49,115 nucleotides of DNA from Pseudomonadota bacterium. Its GTDB lineage: Bacteria > Myxococcota_A > UBA796 > SXON01. The DNA lies in assembly GCA_005778355.1 (NCBI GenBank), contig SXON01000168.1, positions 1 through 49,115 on the forward strand, written 5' to 3'. The position numbers and the translations under genes were made by a program. The notes under the pieces were generated by a model that was not told the DNA's origin, made no database searches, and worked only from the letters and a program-made list of their open reading frames with translations. Each line of letters starts with the position of its first letter. The first letter of the stretch is position 1. Below, piece after piece: positions 1 to 7,431 of the stretch.

Positions 1-44
1 CCGCCTACCGCGATCACGGCGTTGCCGCGCTGATCCGCCGGTGA
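1..44 (+). CDS. C-terminal end of an upstream gene (partial)
   Basis: An open frame enters from the left edge and reads AYRDHGVAALIRR before a TGA at 42-44. Thirteen codons are too few to assign a family. The codons are G/C-ending, as in neighbouring real genes, and no other feature explains this stretch, so it is probably the tail of a gene that starts outside the window. It could also be chance open frame. Confidence 0.35.
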   Translation, partial: AYRDHGVAALIRR

Positions 45-139
45 ATCTACGCGAGGGCGGTCGAGCGCGGGGCGTCAGGCCGGGGTGGCGACGGCGGGGA
101 GTGGCGGCCCACAGGAGGGCACGAGGTCGGCGGCGTCTA

Positions 140-166
140 GGGGGGAAACCCGGAGGGTTTCCCCCC
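140..166. repeat. G/C hairpin, first copy of the tRNA-downstream repeat
   Basis: GGGGGGAAACCC and GGGTTTCCCCCC form a perfect 12-bp stem around GGA. Ten bases further on comes a copy of the tRNA-Gln 3' end. The hairpin is a near duplicate of the one at 487-515. There is no T-run on either side, so it is not a textbook intrinsic terminator. It may act as a processing or transcript-end barrier. Confidence 0.6.
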
Positions 167-174
167 TCTACAAC

Positions 175-194
175 ATTGGGGCGGAAGGAATCGC
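175..194. repeat. Direct repeat of the tRNA-Gln 3' end (partner at 529-548)
   Basis: Twenty bases match 529-548 with one mismatch. The matching part 177-194 corresponds to the acceptor and T-arm 3' side of tRNA-Gln. The copies lie 354 bp apart in the same orientation, the geometry left by integrases that use a tRNA 3' end as attachment site. No integrase gene remains between them. A local duplication would explain it equally well. Confidence 0.5.
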
Positions 195-414
195 CGTCCG
201 GGCCGACGGTGCGGCCCTCCCGGCGGGTCGGGCGCCTCGCGGCCTTGTCGGCCGCGGGTCGCCACTGAGGTCGGCCGCGACGGGGCCCCTCGGCAAGCCG
301 TTGCCGACACCCCGTCGTGACCTCGGTGGCCGCCCGCCTTGGTGCCCGGAGGGCACAACGGCGGGCTCGCCCCTTCGAATCCTCCCGCCCCGCTGGAAGG
401 GGGGAGAGCCGCCA

Positions 415-441
415 CTTGGGCGCGTTACCAACGCGCCCAAG
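415..441. repeat. Perfect 12-bp inverted repeat
   Basis: CTTGGGCGCGTT and AACGCGCCCAAG pair perfectly around a 3-base loop ACC. It lies in the non-coding stretch downstream of the minus-strand tRNA-Gln. It could be a terminator-like or processing hairpin, but no T-run follows on either strand. Confidence 0.65.
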
Positions 442-486
442 TCCTGAAGCCCGGAGCTTGCGGAGGGCGTCAGGTCGGCGGCGGTA

Positions 487-515
487 GGGGGGAAACCCCG
501 ACGGGGTTTCCCCCC
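487..515 (-). terminator. Possible transcript-end hairpin behind tRNA-Gln
   Basis: GGGGGGAAACCCC and GGGGTTTCCCCCC form a 13-bp stem with a 3-base loop, starting 15 bases beyond the 3' end of the minus-strand tRNA. A run of ten or more C (G on the minus strand) sits next to it instead of a T-run. Its position argues for tRNA transcript termination or 3' processing; the missing T-run keeps the call tentative. Confidence 0.4.
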
Positions 516-530
516 CCCCCGGAGAAGCAT

Positions 531-601
531 TGGGGCGGAAGGATTCGAACCTTCGAATGAGGGAGTCAAAGTCCCTTGACTTACCACTTGTCGACGCCCC
601 A
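531..601 (-). tRNA. trnQ: tRNA-Gln (anticodon TTG)
   Basis: The minus strand folds into a complete 71-base cloverleaf. The acceptor TGGGGCG pairs with CGCCCCA. There is a 3-bp D stem with loop AAGTGGTAA, an anticodon stem AGGGA/TCCCT with loop CTTTGAC giving anticodon TTG, a 5-base variable loop, and a T arm GAAGG-TTCGAAT-CCTTC. The 3' CCA is not encoded, so it must be added after transcription. The TGGGGCG acceptor start is typical of bacterial tRNA-Gln. A partial copy of its 3' end lies at 177-194. Confidence 0.95.
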
Positions 602-707
602 GTGGCCCCCCTGGCTAACCACGGGGCGGCTTGGCGGCGAGCATCGAACGCGGCCGACGCCCCAGGTCGCCCCGGTGCCCGTGCGGTTCGTCGTGAGCGG
701 CATGGTG

Positions 708-730
708 CTGATACATGGCTCATGTATCAG
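708..730. promoter_or_regulatory. 10-bp palindrome upstream of the small secreted protein gene
   Basis: CTGATACATG and CATGTATCAG are perfect inverted repeats around GCT, ending 53 bases before the start at 784. The A/T-rich palindrome stands out from its surroundings and contains the TGATACA/TGTATCA pair that recurs inside the NYN gene. An operator for a dimeric repressor or an mRNA hairpin are both possible. No matching regulator can be named from sequence alone. Confidence 0.5.
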
Positions 731-783
731 TGGATGGCAGCTCGGGCGCCGGGGGTTAGGCGCCGCATTCCCAAGGAAACCCC

Positions 784-1080
784 ATGTCTCGTACCCTCCC
801 CCTCGTCGCCGCCGGCTTCGTGCTCGGTCTAGCCACCACCGCGCTCGCCATCGCGCCGGCCGAGATCCTGGCCTCCCGGAAAACACCCTCGTCGAAGGAG
901 GCCTTCGCCCTCCCGATGGCGGAGAAGCCCCCGGCGGCCTGCGATGCCACCCGGGCCGGCTGGATGTACTTCGACGTCAACATGCGAAAAGGCGGCTCGC
1001 AAGCCTGTGTCTGCCTCCAGGACAACGACGCCACCTGGCAGTGGTCGACCTTCGGCGGCACGCTCTACGAGTGCGACTAG
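784..1080 (+). CDS. Small secreted protein of unknown function
   Basis: Encodes 98 residues. The N-terminus (MSRTLPLVAAGFVLGLATTA) is a Sec signal peptide, with cleavage likely after ALA near residue 22. The mature part is about 75 residues with three Cys (near positions 57, 79 and 81) and a Trp-rich end. The two Cys in ACVCLQ suggest a disulfide or metal site. I do not recognise the family. The start is well set: AAGGA lies six bases before the ATG. The 708-730 palindrome lies just upstream and could control expression. The next gene starts 66 bases downstream from its own promoter, so this one is probably monocistronic. Confidence 0.75.
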   Translation: MSRTLPLVAAGFVLGLATTALAIAPAEILASRKTPSSKEAFALPMAEKPPAACDATRAGWMYFDVNMRKGGSQACVCLQDNDATWQWSTFGGTLYECD

Positions 1081-1110
1081 GCACGGCCGCGCGCCCCCGC
1101 GCCTGATGAC

Positions 1111-1138
1111 TTGACAGCACTACGTCGGTGTGTAGACA
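1111..1138 (+). promoter_or_regulatory. Promoter for the MerR-vWA operon, probably leaderless
   Basis: A perfect -35 TTGACA (1111-1116) is followed after 16 bases by TAGACA (1133-1138), eight bases before the ATG at 1147. No Shine-Dalgarno sequence precedes that ATG, so transcription probably begins at or next to the start codon. An imperfect dyad (GCACTAC and GTAG-TGC) spans the spacer, where a MerR-family protein would bind, so autoregulation is likely. Confidence 0.5.
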
Positions 1139-1146
1139 CTGCACCG

Positions 1147-1641
1147 ATGGAAGAGTACTCCCTGCTCGACTTGTGCGAGGCGGCCGACGTCACCCCGCGC
1201 ACGGTCCGCTACTACATCAGCTCGGGCCTGCTCCCGCCCGCCACCAGCCAGGGGCCCAAGGCCAGCTACCCCGGGGAGTCGCTCCAGCGACTTCGCCTCA
1301 TAAAAGCACTGCAACGCCAGCATCTCCCACTCGCCGAGATCCGCTCTCGTATCGACTCGTTGTCGCCAGCAGAGCGGAGCCAGCTCCTCGAGCCAAGCCA
1401 GTCCAACGCGCTCGACTACATCTCGCAGGCGCTCGGCGGCCTGCCTGCGGCACAACGGCAGGCCCCGCTCCTGGTCGCCGAGACCGCTCAGGTCTACGCG
1501 CCGGCGCGGAGCACCTGGGAGCGGCTCGCGATCCACGCCGACGTGGAAGTGCACGTGCGGCGCCCGCTCGACGCGGACACACGCCGCAAGCTCGACCGCT
1601 TGCTCGACCACGCGCGCACCCTCTTCTCGGAGAAAAAATGA
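1147..1641 (+). CDS. MerR-family transcriptional regulator
   Basis: Encodes 164 residues. Residues 1-70 form a MerR winged helix-turn-helix: LLDLCEAADVTPRTVRYYI is the HTH and ISSGLLPPA the family's GLLPP turn, followed by a QRLRLIKALQRQHLPLAEI helix. The C-terminal half carries a short helical stretch and no conserved Cys set, so a metal sensor is unlikely. ATG at 1147 is chosen because the fold starts there and a TTGACA promoter sits directly upstream. Its stop overlaps the next start (ATGA at 1638-1641), so it is co-translated with the vWA protein and presumably controls that operon. The signal sensed is unknown. Confidence 0.88.
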   Translation: MEEYSLLDLCEAADVTPRTVRYYISSGLLPPATSQGPKASYPGESLQRLRLIKALQRQHLPLAEIRSRIDSLSPAERSQLLEPSQSNALDYISQALGGLPAAQRQAPLLVAETAQVYAPARSTWERLAIHADVEVHVRRPLDADTRRKLDRLLDHARTLFSEKK

Positions 1642-2915
1642 GCCTCACTCTGGATACCGAGCGATTTCTCGTCTGGACGGGCGGGCAGAGCCACCGCCAC
1701 CTTCACGTGCGGTACGTGGCGCCGGTTGTCACCGACGCCCGGCCGCGTCCCCCCGTCCGACTGGCGTTCTGCCTCGACCGGTCAGGCTCCATGGGCGGCG
1801 GAAAACTCGACACCGCCAAGGCAGCGCTCATGGCCTGTCTCGACCGGCTCGCCCCGACCGATCACTTTTCTGTCACGACGTTCGACCACACCGTCCTCAC
1901 CGACGTGCCCATGATGCAGGCCACCGTCGCGAACGTGCAGCGGGCCCGGACGCTCTTGACCGAGGTGGGTCCAGGCGGCTCAACCAACCTCTTTCGCGGA
2001 TTCCTTACCGCCTGCGCTTCGGTGGCCGAGGGCCTAGACCCCGACACCTTCGCCCGCTGCCTCCTGCTCACCGACGGGCAGGCCAACTGCGAAGTCACGG
2101 GTGCCGAGGAGTTGTCGCGACACGCAAAGGAGCTGCGCCAACGGGGAATCACTCTTTCCACCTTCGGGGTCGGTACCGACGTCGACGAGGAGCTCCTCCG
2201 CGCCATGGCCGACGCGGGCACCGGCAACTACTTCTACGTCGAGTCGGCTCGCGACATCGAGAAGCACGTTCGCAACGAGCTGGGCGACGTGCTGGAAGTC
2301 AGCCAGCGCGACGTGCTTCTCCACGTGGAGCTTCCGCCGGGCGTGGAAGGCCGATGGGTGGGGCCGCAGCTGGGCGCCTACACCCGGGAGCGACTGAGCA
2401 TCCCCCTTGGAAACCTCGCGAGCGCCGAGCAGAACGACACCGTGGTGCAGCTGCGCTTCCCGCCGGGTCGCGAGGGAGAGGTGCTGGTTTGCGCCGTCAC
2501 CGTGGCCGACCGCGACCATCCCGGGATCACCACCTCCCGCCTCGCCTACACCTTCGCGGCGGGCGAGCATAACGACGCGCAGCTGCGCAGGGTGGAGGTC
2601 GATCGCGTCGCCGCCGAGCGCCACGCCGACATCGCTCGCCTTGCCGCGGTTCGCCTCAACCGCCAGCTCAGATTCGACCTCGCCGCCGCCGCGATTCGCG
2701 AAGCGCGCCTCCACCTGGCCCGCTACATGGGTCGCGACACAGTGCTACTTGAGCTCCATGAATCACTGCTCCGCGAGGAAGCGCGGTTCAGCGTGGACAT
2801 GAGCGAGCACGCGCGCAAGCAGCAGCAGTTCGAGTCGAGCAGCCGCACCCGGAGCAAGTCCGCGCTCGGCACCTCGTCCCGCGCCTTTTTCACGGGCTCA
2901 GGCGACGGTACGTAG
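1638..2915 (+). CDS. von Willebrand factor A domain protein
   Basis: Encodes 425 residues. A vWA domain spans about residues 38-215. The MIDAS metal site is visible as D47-x-S49-x-S51 in CLDRSGSMGG, with a threonine in GGSTN and an aspartate in LLLTDGQ. No signal peptide or membrane segment is seen, so it is cytoplasmic. A beta-rich middle (about 220-330) resembles the region after vWA in ChlD/YfbK-like proteins. The tail is helical, then Ser/Arg-rich. The start overlaps the merR stop. The last 18 bases overlap the 3' end of the CoxE-like gene on the other strand. The partner is unknown; vWA proteins usually recruit an AAA+ ATPase, and one is encoded nearby. Confidence 0.85.
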   Translation: MSLTLDTERFLVWTGGQSHRHLHVRYVAPVVTDARPRPPVRLAFCLDRSGSMGGGKLDTAKAALMACLDRLAPTDHFSVTTFDHTVLTDVPMMQATVANVQRARTLLTEVGPGGSTNLFRGFLTACASVAEGLDPDTFARCLLLTDGQANCEVTGAEELSRHAKELRQRGITLSTFGVGTDVDEELLRAMADAGTGNYFYVESARDIEKHVRNELGDVLEVSQRDVLLHVELPPGVEGRWVGPQLGAYTRERLSIPLGNLASAEQNDTVVQLRFPPGREGEVLVCAVTVADRDHPGITTSRLAYTFAAGEHNDAQLRRVEVDRVAAERHADIARLAAVRLNRQLRFDLAAAAIREARLHLARYMGRDTVLLELHESLLREEARFSVDMSEHARKQQQFESSSRTRSKSALGTSSRAFFTGSGDGT

Positions 2916-4040
2916 CCTGGACATCGCCCGGCGTAGGCCATCCAAGGTAAGAGGAAACATCGGGATCAAGGCGCCGATGGCCCGAACCGTGGGGTGGTCC
3001 CAGTAGCGGGCGGGATCGGGGTTGAGCCACACGCTCGCCGGACAGCGTTGCGCGAAGCGCTGGAGCCACTGGATGCCGGTGGGCCCGGGCTCGCCCCAGC
3101 CCGCGCCCTGGAACAGCTCCCACGGCGCCATGCTGGCATCGCCCACCCACACGCACCGGTGCTGCGGCGTGAGCTTCTCCAAGACCTGCGCCGTCGGCGT
3201 GCGATCGAAAGTCCGGTAGTCCTTGTAGAGAAAACCGTAGGGCGCGTTGTGGAAGTGCCAGGCCTCGAAGCTCTTGAAGGTCTTGAGCTCCTTGGCCGCC
3301 GTGAACAGCCGCGACACCAGCTGGGTGTGAGGCTCCATGCTGCCGCCGGTGTCCATCAACAAGACCAGTTTCACCCGGTTGATCCGTTCCTTCCGGATGT
3401 CGAGCTCGATCTCGCCCGCGTTCTTTGCGGTCTTGTCGATGGTGCCGTCGAGGTCGAGCTTCTCCTCGCCCTCGCGGCCGAACTTGCGCAGGGTGGTCAG
3501 CGCGGTCTTGAAGTCGCGCGTGCCCAGGGTCAGGTCGGTGCGGTACCCGGCCCAGCGGCGATCGCCCGCCACCTGCACGGCGCTGCGCCCCCCGCCCTCG
3601 CCGCCGATGCGGATGCCCTGGTCGGCCCGGCCCGAGTTGCCAAAGGGCGAGGTGCCGCCCGTTCCCACCCAGTACCCACCGCCATCGTGACGCTCCTTCT
3701 GTTCCTGGAGGCGTTTTTCCAGCTCCTGGCGCATCGCCTCGAGCGAGTCAAAGTCGTGGTGCACGCGCTCACCCGTGGCCTGCTTGGCCTCAGCGAGCCA
3801 CGCGGCGAGGTCGTCCTTGAGCTTCGGCGGCAGCTCGACGCCCTCGAAGGTGGCGGTGAAGGCCACGTCGAAGGCGTCGTAATGCGCCTCGGTGTGCACG
3901 AGAACCGCCCGCGCGAGGAAGTAGAGGCCATCGAGGTCCTCCACGAGCCCCTGCTCCACGCCTCGCAGGAAGGCCAGCCACTCCCCGGCCCCGACCTTGA
4001 GGCCCTGGGCACGCAGGTTGTAGAGCAGCGTGAGCAGCAT
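2898..4040 (-). CDS. CoxE-like vWA domain protein
   Basis: Encodes 380 residues of the CoxE-like vWA family that pairs with MoxR ATPases in metalloenzyme or complex maturation. The N-terminal 110 residues are helical and followed by a Gly-rich linker (119-152). The vWA-like domain has its metal-site motif at D230 as DTGGSMEPH, the DxGxS variant common in this family, followed by CVWVGDASMAP near residue 300. It is cytoplasmic, with no signal peptide. The start ATG shares one base with the MoxR stop (TGATG), so the two are translationally coupled. The client protein cannot be told from the neighbourhood, which lacks CO dehydrogenase or Rubisco genes. Confidence 0.85.
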   Translation of the reverse strand: MLLTLLYNLRAQGLKVGAGEWLAFLRGVEQGLVEDLDGLYFLARAVLVHTEAHYDAFDVAFTATFEGVELPPKLKDDLAAWLAEAKQATGERVHHDFDSLEAMRQELEKRLQEQKERHDGGGYWVGTGGTSPFGNSGRADQGIRIGGEGGGRSAVQVAGDRRWAGYRTDLTLGTRDFKTALTTLRKFGREGEEKLDLDGTIDKTAKNAGEIELDIRKERINRVKLVLLMDTGGSMEPHTQLVSRLFTAAKELKTFKSFEAWHFHNAPYGFLYKDYRTFDRTPTAQVLEKLTPQHRCVWVGDASMAPWELFQGAGWGEPGPTGIQWLQRFAQRCPASVWLNPDPARYWDHPTVRAIGALIPMFPLTLDGLRRAMSRLRTVA

Positions 4041-4849
4041 CAGCGTCGGCCCTTCACCGCCTCCAGGTCGGCTTCCTGCTTGAGCAAGACGCCCGAGAAC
4101 GGGAAGCGAGTGGTCACCTCCTCGGGGGGCACGCCGACCCGCACCAGCACGGTGAGCCAGTCAATCAGCTCGCTGGTGGACGGCTTCTTTCGCAGGCCCT
4201 CCCGGCCACGCAGGCCATAGAAGCGTTGGAACGCCGACTCCACCAGCTTCTCGGGCAAACCCGGCAGGTGCACGTCGACGATCCGCTTCATCCGCTCCCG
4301 GTCGGGGAAGGCGATGTAGTGGAAAACGCAGCGGCGGAGACAGGCGTCCGGTAGCTCCTTCTCCGCATTGCTCGTGATGATCACCACGGGACGATGCACG
4401 GCCTTCACCGTCTCGTCGATCTCGGGGACATGGAAGACCATCTCGTCGAGCTCGCGGAGGAGGTCGTTGGGGAACTCGAGGTCCGCCTTGTCGATCTCGT
4501 CGATGAGCACCACCGAGCGTTCCGGCGCCGCAAACGCCCGGCCGAGCACGCCCAGCTTGATGTAGCGGCGAATGTCCTTCACGTCGCCATCGCCGAAGCG
4601 CGCGTCGTTGAGGCGCTGCACCACGTCGTAGGTGTAGAGGCCTTCCACGGCCTTGGTTGTGGACTTGATCGACCACACGTGCAGCGGCATCCCAAGTGAC
4701 TCGGCCACCGCAGTCGCGAGCATCGTCTTTCCAGTGCCAGGCTCGCCCTTCACGAGAAGTGGGCGACCGAGCACCATTGCGGCGTTCACATCCGCCACCA
4801 GTCCCTCATCGGCCACGTAGCGGCCGGTTCCCTCGAAGCGCGTAGACAT
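4040..4849 (-). CDS. MoxR-family AAA+ ATPase
   Basis: Encodes 269 residues, a single AAA+ module. Walker A is GEPGTGKT (35-42), Walker B VLIDEID (near 114-120), and sensor 1 ITSNAEKELPDA near residue 160. The RRCVFHYIAFP segment carries the arginine finger region. MoxR proteins act as chaperone ATPases with a vWA partner, here the coupled downstream gene. A -10-like GATAGC lies eight bases before the ATG on the minus strand with no Shine-Dalgarno sequence, suggesting a leaderless start. The short length without extra domains is normal for the CoxD/NorQ-like branch. Confidence 0.9.
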   Translation of the reverse strand: MSTRFEGTGRYVADEGLVADVNAAMVLGRPLLVKGEPGTGKTMLATAVAESLGMPLHVWSIKSTTKAVEGLYTYDVVQRLNDARFGDGDVKDIRRYIKLGVLGRAFAAPERSVVLIDEIDKADLEFPNDLLRELDEMVFHVPEIDETVKAVHRPVVIITSNAEKELPDACLRRCVFHYIAFPDRERMKRIVDVHLPGLPEKLVESAFQRFYGLRGREGLRKKPSTSELIDWLTVLVRVGVPPEEVTTRFPFSGVLLKQEADLEAVKGRR

Positions 4850-4961
4850 CGGCGCGCGCTATCGCGGCAGACGGCCTGCGGCGCCCCAGCGGTCGCGCCG
4901 CGTCGGCACCTGCGTTATCGCCCGGAACCCGCCTCCCTTCCCCTCCCCTCCCGGATGCCCC

Positions 4962-6527
4962 TTGGAACGCAATCTCTGCGTGCTCTTCGACTTCGACAAC
5001 ATTGCCAAGGGCTCGCGCCAGGAAGGCCTCGGCGAGTTCGACGTCCGCGTGGTCATGCGCCGGCTGAAGGACCTCGGCCGCATCCTCGTCGCGCGCGCCT
5101 ACTGCGACTGGGACCGCTGGCTCCGTCACAAGACGCGCCTCGCCGAGCAGGGGGTCACGATGGTCGAACTCCCGGCCACGGGCCACGGCGACAAGAACCG
5201 GGGCGACATCGCGCTGGTGGTCGACGCGATGGAGATCGCGTTCAACCGTGAATATCTTGATACATTTGTGATTGTATCAGGGGACAGCGACTTCACCCCG
5301 CTCGTGACCCGCCTGAAGGAGCTCAACCGCCGCGTGATCGGCATCGGGACTCGCGGCAGCACCAGTCGGCTCATCGCCAACGTCTGCGACGAGTTCATGT
5401 TCTACGACACGCTGGTGAAGGCCACCAAGGTGGCCCCGGTGAGCACCCGCGACGACGAGGAAGATGAAGACGACGGCAGGAGCGCCGGCGCCAAGCCCAA
5501 GCTCGACGTGGCCTTCCATCTCCTAGTGGAAACGCTCCAGAACGTGCAGCGCGACGAGGGCGGGCCGGTGCACGCCAGCGTTCTCAAGTCGTCGATGAAA
5601 CGCAAGCTCCCAACCTTCGACGAGGATGATTTCGGTTTCACCACTTTCGCGCGCTTCCTCGAGCGCGCGCAGGCCGAGGGCATGGTGTCGCTGCGACGGG
5701 ATGATCGCGCGGGCGGCTTCCGCGTGGAGCTTCGCAACGATCGAGGGAACGACCGGCCCGGCGGCACCACCGACGTCGCCGCGCCACCTTCGGTGCCGGC
5801 GCCGGCAACCGAGGGGGAGCCCAGTGCGTCGCCACCGGAGCCCGAAGGTGGGCAGCCTCGGCGCCTGCCGCGAGTGGTGGTGGAGGCCCTCGACGCCCTG
5901 GTGGCCGAGGGGCTCGACATTGGCCTCGCGGTGGAACGCCAGCCCATCCTCGAAGCCCTTGTGGCCGCCTGCAACGACCGGGTATCGAACTCGCGTCGCC
6001 TCGCCGTGCAGTACCTCCAGGGCGACCTCGTGCAGGGCGGCTACGACCCCGAGGCGGTGCGCGCCGTGCTCGGCTCGCTCGTGCGCGTGGGCGCCATCCT
6101 TCACCCGGACGGCGAGCCTGTCAGGGCCCCGACTGCCCCCATCCAGCCACCGGCCTCGGCCGCGGAGCTCAACGCGTTGCTGGAGGAGCGTGCGCTCGAG
6201 ATTCTCGGCAGCAAGCGCCTGCGCGTGGGCCCCCTCATCCGCCGCTCCATCTTCGCCGAGGACGGGGGCTCCCCCGCCGAGACCTCGCGGCCGCCGGAGC
6301 CGACGGAGGCCACGGCCGACATGGATAGTGCCGGTCCGAGCGCGATGGTTGTCAGTGCTGATACAGCTGATACATCAGTCGTGAGTGATGTATCACACGT
6401 ATCAGAGCCGGAGTTGCCCCCTACGGTGGAGTCGTTGCCCAACGGGGTCGAATCGGCCGCCGCCGAGCCCGCGCCCGAAAAGAAGCGCCGCCCTCGCAAG
6501 AAGAAGGCCGAAGTCACGCCGGAGTAG
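4962..6527 (+). CDS. NYN-domain RNase-like protein with LOTUS (OST-HTH) domain
   Basis: Encodes 521 residues. Residues 1-150 form a NYN/LabA-like PIN-fold nuclease domain with acidic residues D10 and D12 (LFDFDN), DKNRGDIALVVDAM (77-90) and SGDSDF (106-111). After an acidic linker, residues about 183-256 match an OST-HTH/LOTUS winged helix. Two further helical segments follow (305-385 and 398-435). The tail ends in a basic KKRRPRKKK patch that may bind nucleic acid. The only sensible start is TTG at 4962; a pyrimidine-rich stretch precedes it rather than a Shine-Dalgarno sequence. Two clusters of inverted TGATACA/TGTATCA lie inside the gene and use codons rare elsewhere here. The probable role is RNA cleavage or RNA binding; the target is unknown. 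Confidence 0.85.
   Translation: MERNLCVLFDFDNIAKGSRQEGLGEFDVRVVMRRLKDLGRILVARAYCDWDRWLRHKTRLAEQGVTMVELPATGHGDKNRGDIALVVDAMEIAFNREYLDTFVIVSGDSDFTPLVTRLKELNRRVIGIGTRGSTSRLIANVCDEFMFYDTLVKATKVAPVSTRDDEEDEDDGRSAGAKPKLDVAFHLLVETLQNVQRDEGGPVHASVLKSSMKRKLPTFDEDDFGFTTFARFLERAQAEGMVSLRRDDRAGGFRVELRNDRGNDRPGGTTDVAAPPSVPAPATEGEPSASPPEPEGGQPRRLPRVVVEALDALVAEGLDIGLAVERQPILEALVAACNDRVSNSRRLAVQYLQGDLVQGGYDPEAVRAVLGSLVRVGAILHPDGEPVRAPTAPIQPPASAAELNALLEERALEILGSKRLRVGPLIRRSIFAEDGGSPAETSRPPEPTEATADMDSAGPSAMVVSADTADTSVVSDVSHVSEPELPPTVESLPNGVESAAAEPAPEKKRRPRKKKAEVTPE
5258..5279. repeat. TGATACA/TGTATCA inverted pair inside the NYN gene
   Basis: TGATACA (5258-5264) and TGTATCA (5273-5279) are inverted with an 8-base spacer. 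They encode LDTFVIVS with A/T-rich codons unlike the rest of the gene. The geometry resembles the palindrome at 708-730, whose spacer is 7 bases. Confidence 0.5.
6359..6404. repeat. Double TGATACA and inverted TGTATCA/CGTATCA cluster
   Basis: TGATACA occurs at 6359-6365 and 6368-6374. Inverted TGTATCA follows at 6389-6395 and CGTATCA at 6398-6404, with both sides stepping by nine bases. The segment encodes a Ser/Asp/Val linker in the NYN protein with unusual ACA, TCA and GTA codons. The symmetry suggests a functional site rather than codon drift. Confidence 0.5.
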
Positions 6528-6666
6528 GCCAGCACGGCGTCGATACCGACCACGCCGCTTCGGGGGCCACGCGCATCACGCCGACCCCGGCGTAGCTGTG
6601 CCCCGGGCAGCGACACCGCCACCCGAGAAGCTGCCTCACTACGAGCTCATCCCTACGGCCTAGAGC

Positions 6667-7407
6667 CTACCGGATCATCCAACGCTCGCCGGTGTGCTTC
6701 ACCTTGCGCTCGCGTTCCAGGCGGCGGAGCTCCGTCTTGATCTCGGCCTCCGTCATGTCCTTGAAGGGACTACGGTGCTTGATGCCGGCCACGAAGATGC
6801 TCTCCTTGAGCCCCTTCTCGCCGTACTCCTTCAGACGGTTCACCGCGTCGTCGCGCACGAAGGCGGCGCGGCGCGGATCCACGTCGGCAACCGGGGTCTT
6901 GGCCGCAGAAGCGCGCTTGGGCGCACCCGTGGTCTTGCGAGGCGCCGCAGCGGCCCCGGCGGCGCTCGCCCCGGTGACGGTCTTAGTGGGCTTGGTGGGC
7001 AGGATCACCGACTCGGCCTCCGCGGCCTCCCAGGCGCGAGCGAGCTCGTCAAGGGTCGCGATGGTCTCAGAGGAGGCGTTGACCGCCATGCCCTTGATCG
7101 CCTCGCGAAGGCGGTTCCCAACCTTGCCGGGGGACAACTCGCCCACCTCGGCGAGGAAGGCCCGGCGGGCGGGGCCTTCCGGGAGATCGACGACGTCGCG
7201 CGCGGCGCGGGTTGCCCAGTTCTTCAGGTCGGCCGACAGGGCCGACGGCAACTTCGCATCGGCCAGCGCGAACAGGTCGGCCACGCAGGTCGTCTCGATG
7301 CGCTCGATGTGGAGCCGAAGCAGGTCGGCCACGAGCACGCTCACGGTCGTGGCGTCCGACCGGCGCAAATTGTCCACGTTCTCCTTCTGCACGCCAAGCT
7401 CAGCCAC
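6667..7407 (-). CDS. Unknown protein with C-terminal winged-helix-like segment
   Basis: Encodes 246 residues and I do not recognise the family. Three parts can be seen: a mostly helical N-terminal region (1-135), a low-complexity Ala/Thr/Lys/Pro linker (about 140-175), and a charged C-terminal 65 residues whose helix pattern (VNRLKEYGEKGLKES, EIKTELRRLERERK, then GERWMIR) resembles a winged helix. It has no signal peptide. The GTG start at 7407 has a good Shine-Dalgarno sequence (GAGAGG, five bases away). It is the last gene of the minus-strand run that includes the adenosyltransferase 24 bases upstream. A DNA- or RNA-binding role is only a guess. Confidence 0.75.
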   Translation of the reverse strand: MAELGVQKENVDNLRRSDATTVSVLVADLLRLHIERIETTCVADLFALADAKLPSALSADLKNWATRAARDVVDLPEGPARRAFLAEVGELSPGKVGNRLREAIKGMAVNASSETIATLDELARAWEAAEAESVILPTKPTKTVTGASAAGAAAAPRKTTGAPKRASAAKTPVADVDPRRAAFVRDDAVNRLKEYGEKGLKESIFVAGIKHRSPFKDMTEAEIKTELRRLERERKVKHTGERWMIR

Positions 7408-7431
7408 GAAAACCTCTCAGGGGTGGCACGG

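Larger units (their letters stand above)
45..530. other. Structured non-coding stretch downstream of tRNA-Gln
   Basis: No convincing gene is present; the overlapping open frames here are low-complexity Arg/Pro/Gly translations on both strands. The stretch holds three strong hairpins (140-166, 415-441, 487-515). It also holds a partial duplication in which a segment near 125-194 resembles 471-548, each containing a G-rich hairpin followed by the last bases of the tRNA-Gln gene. An imperfect inverted copy of the tRNA 3' end lies at 374-392 (17 of 19 bases). This looks like a tRNA-adjacent site with old insertion or duplication scars. Confidence 0.6.

Noticed and set aside
374-392. Possible second tRNA on the plus strand ending near 391
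   Set aside because: The T-loop and acceptor-like sequence matches the tRNA-Gln 3' end, but the T stem cannot pair (GCCCC against CCTCC) and no matching 5' acceptor strand lies about 72 bases upstream.
2994-4220. 408-residue open frame on the plus strand
   Set aside because: It is antisense to the CoxE-like and MoxR genes and lacks any domain.
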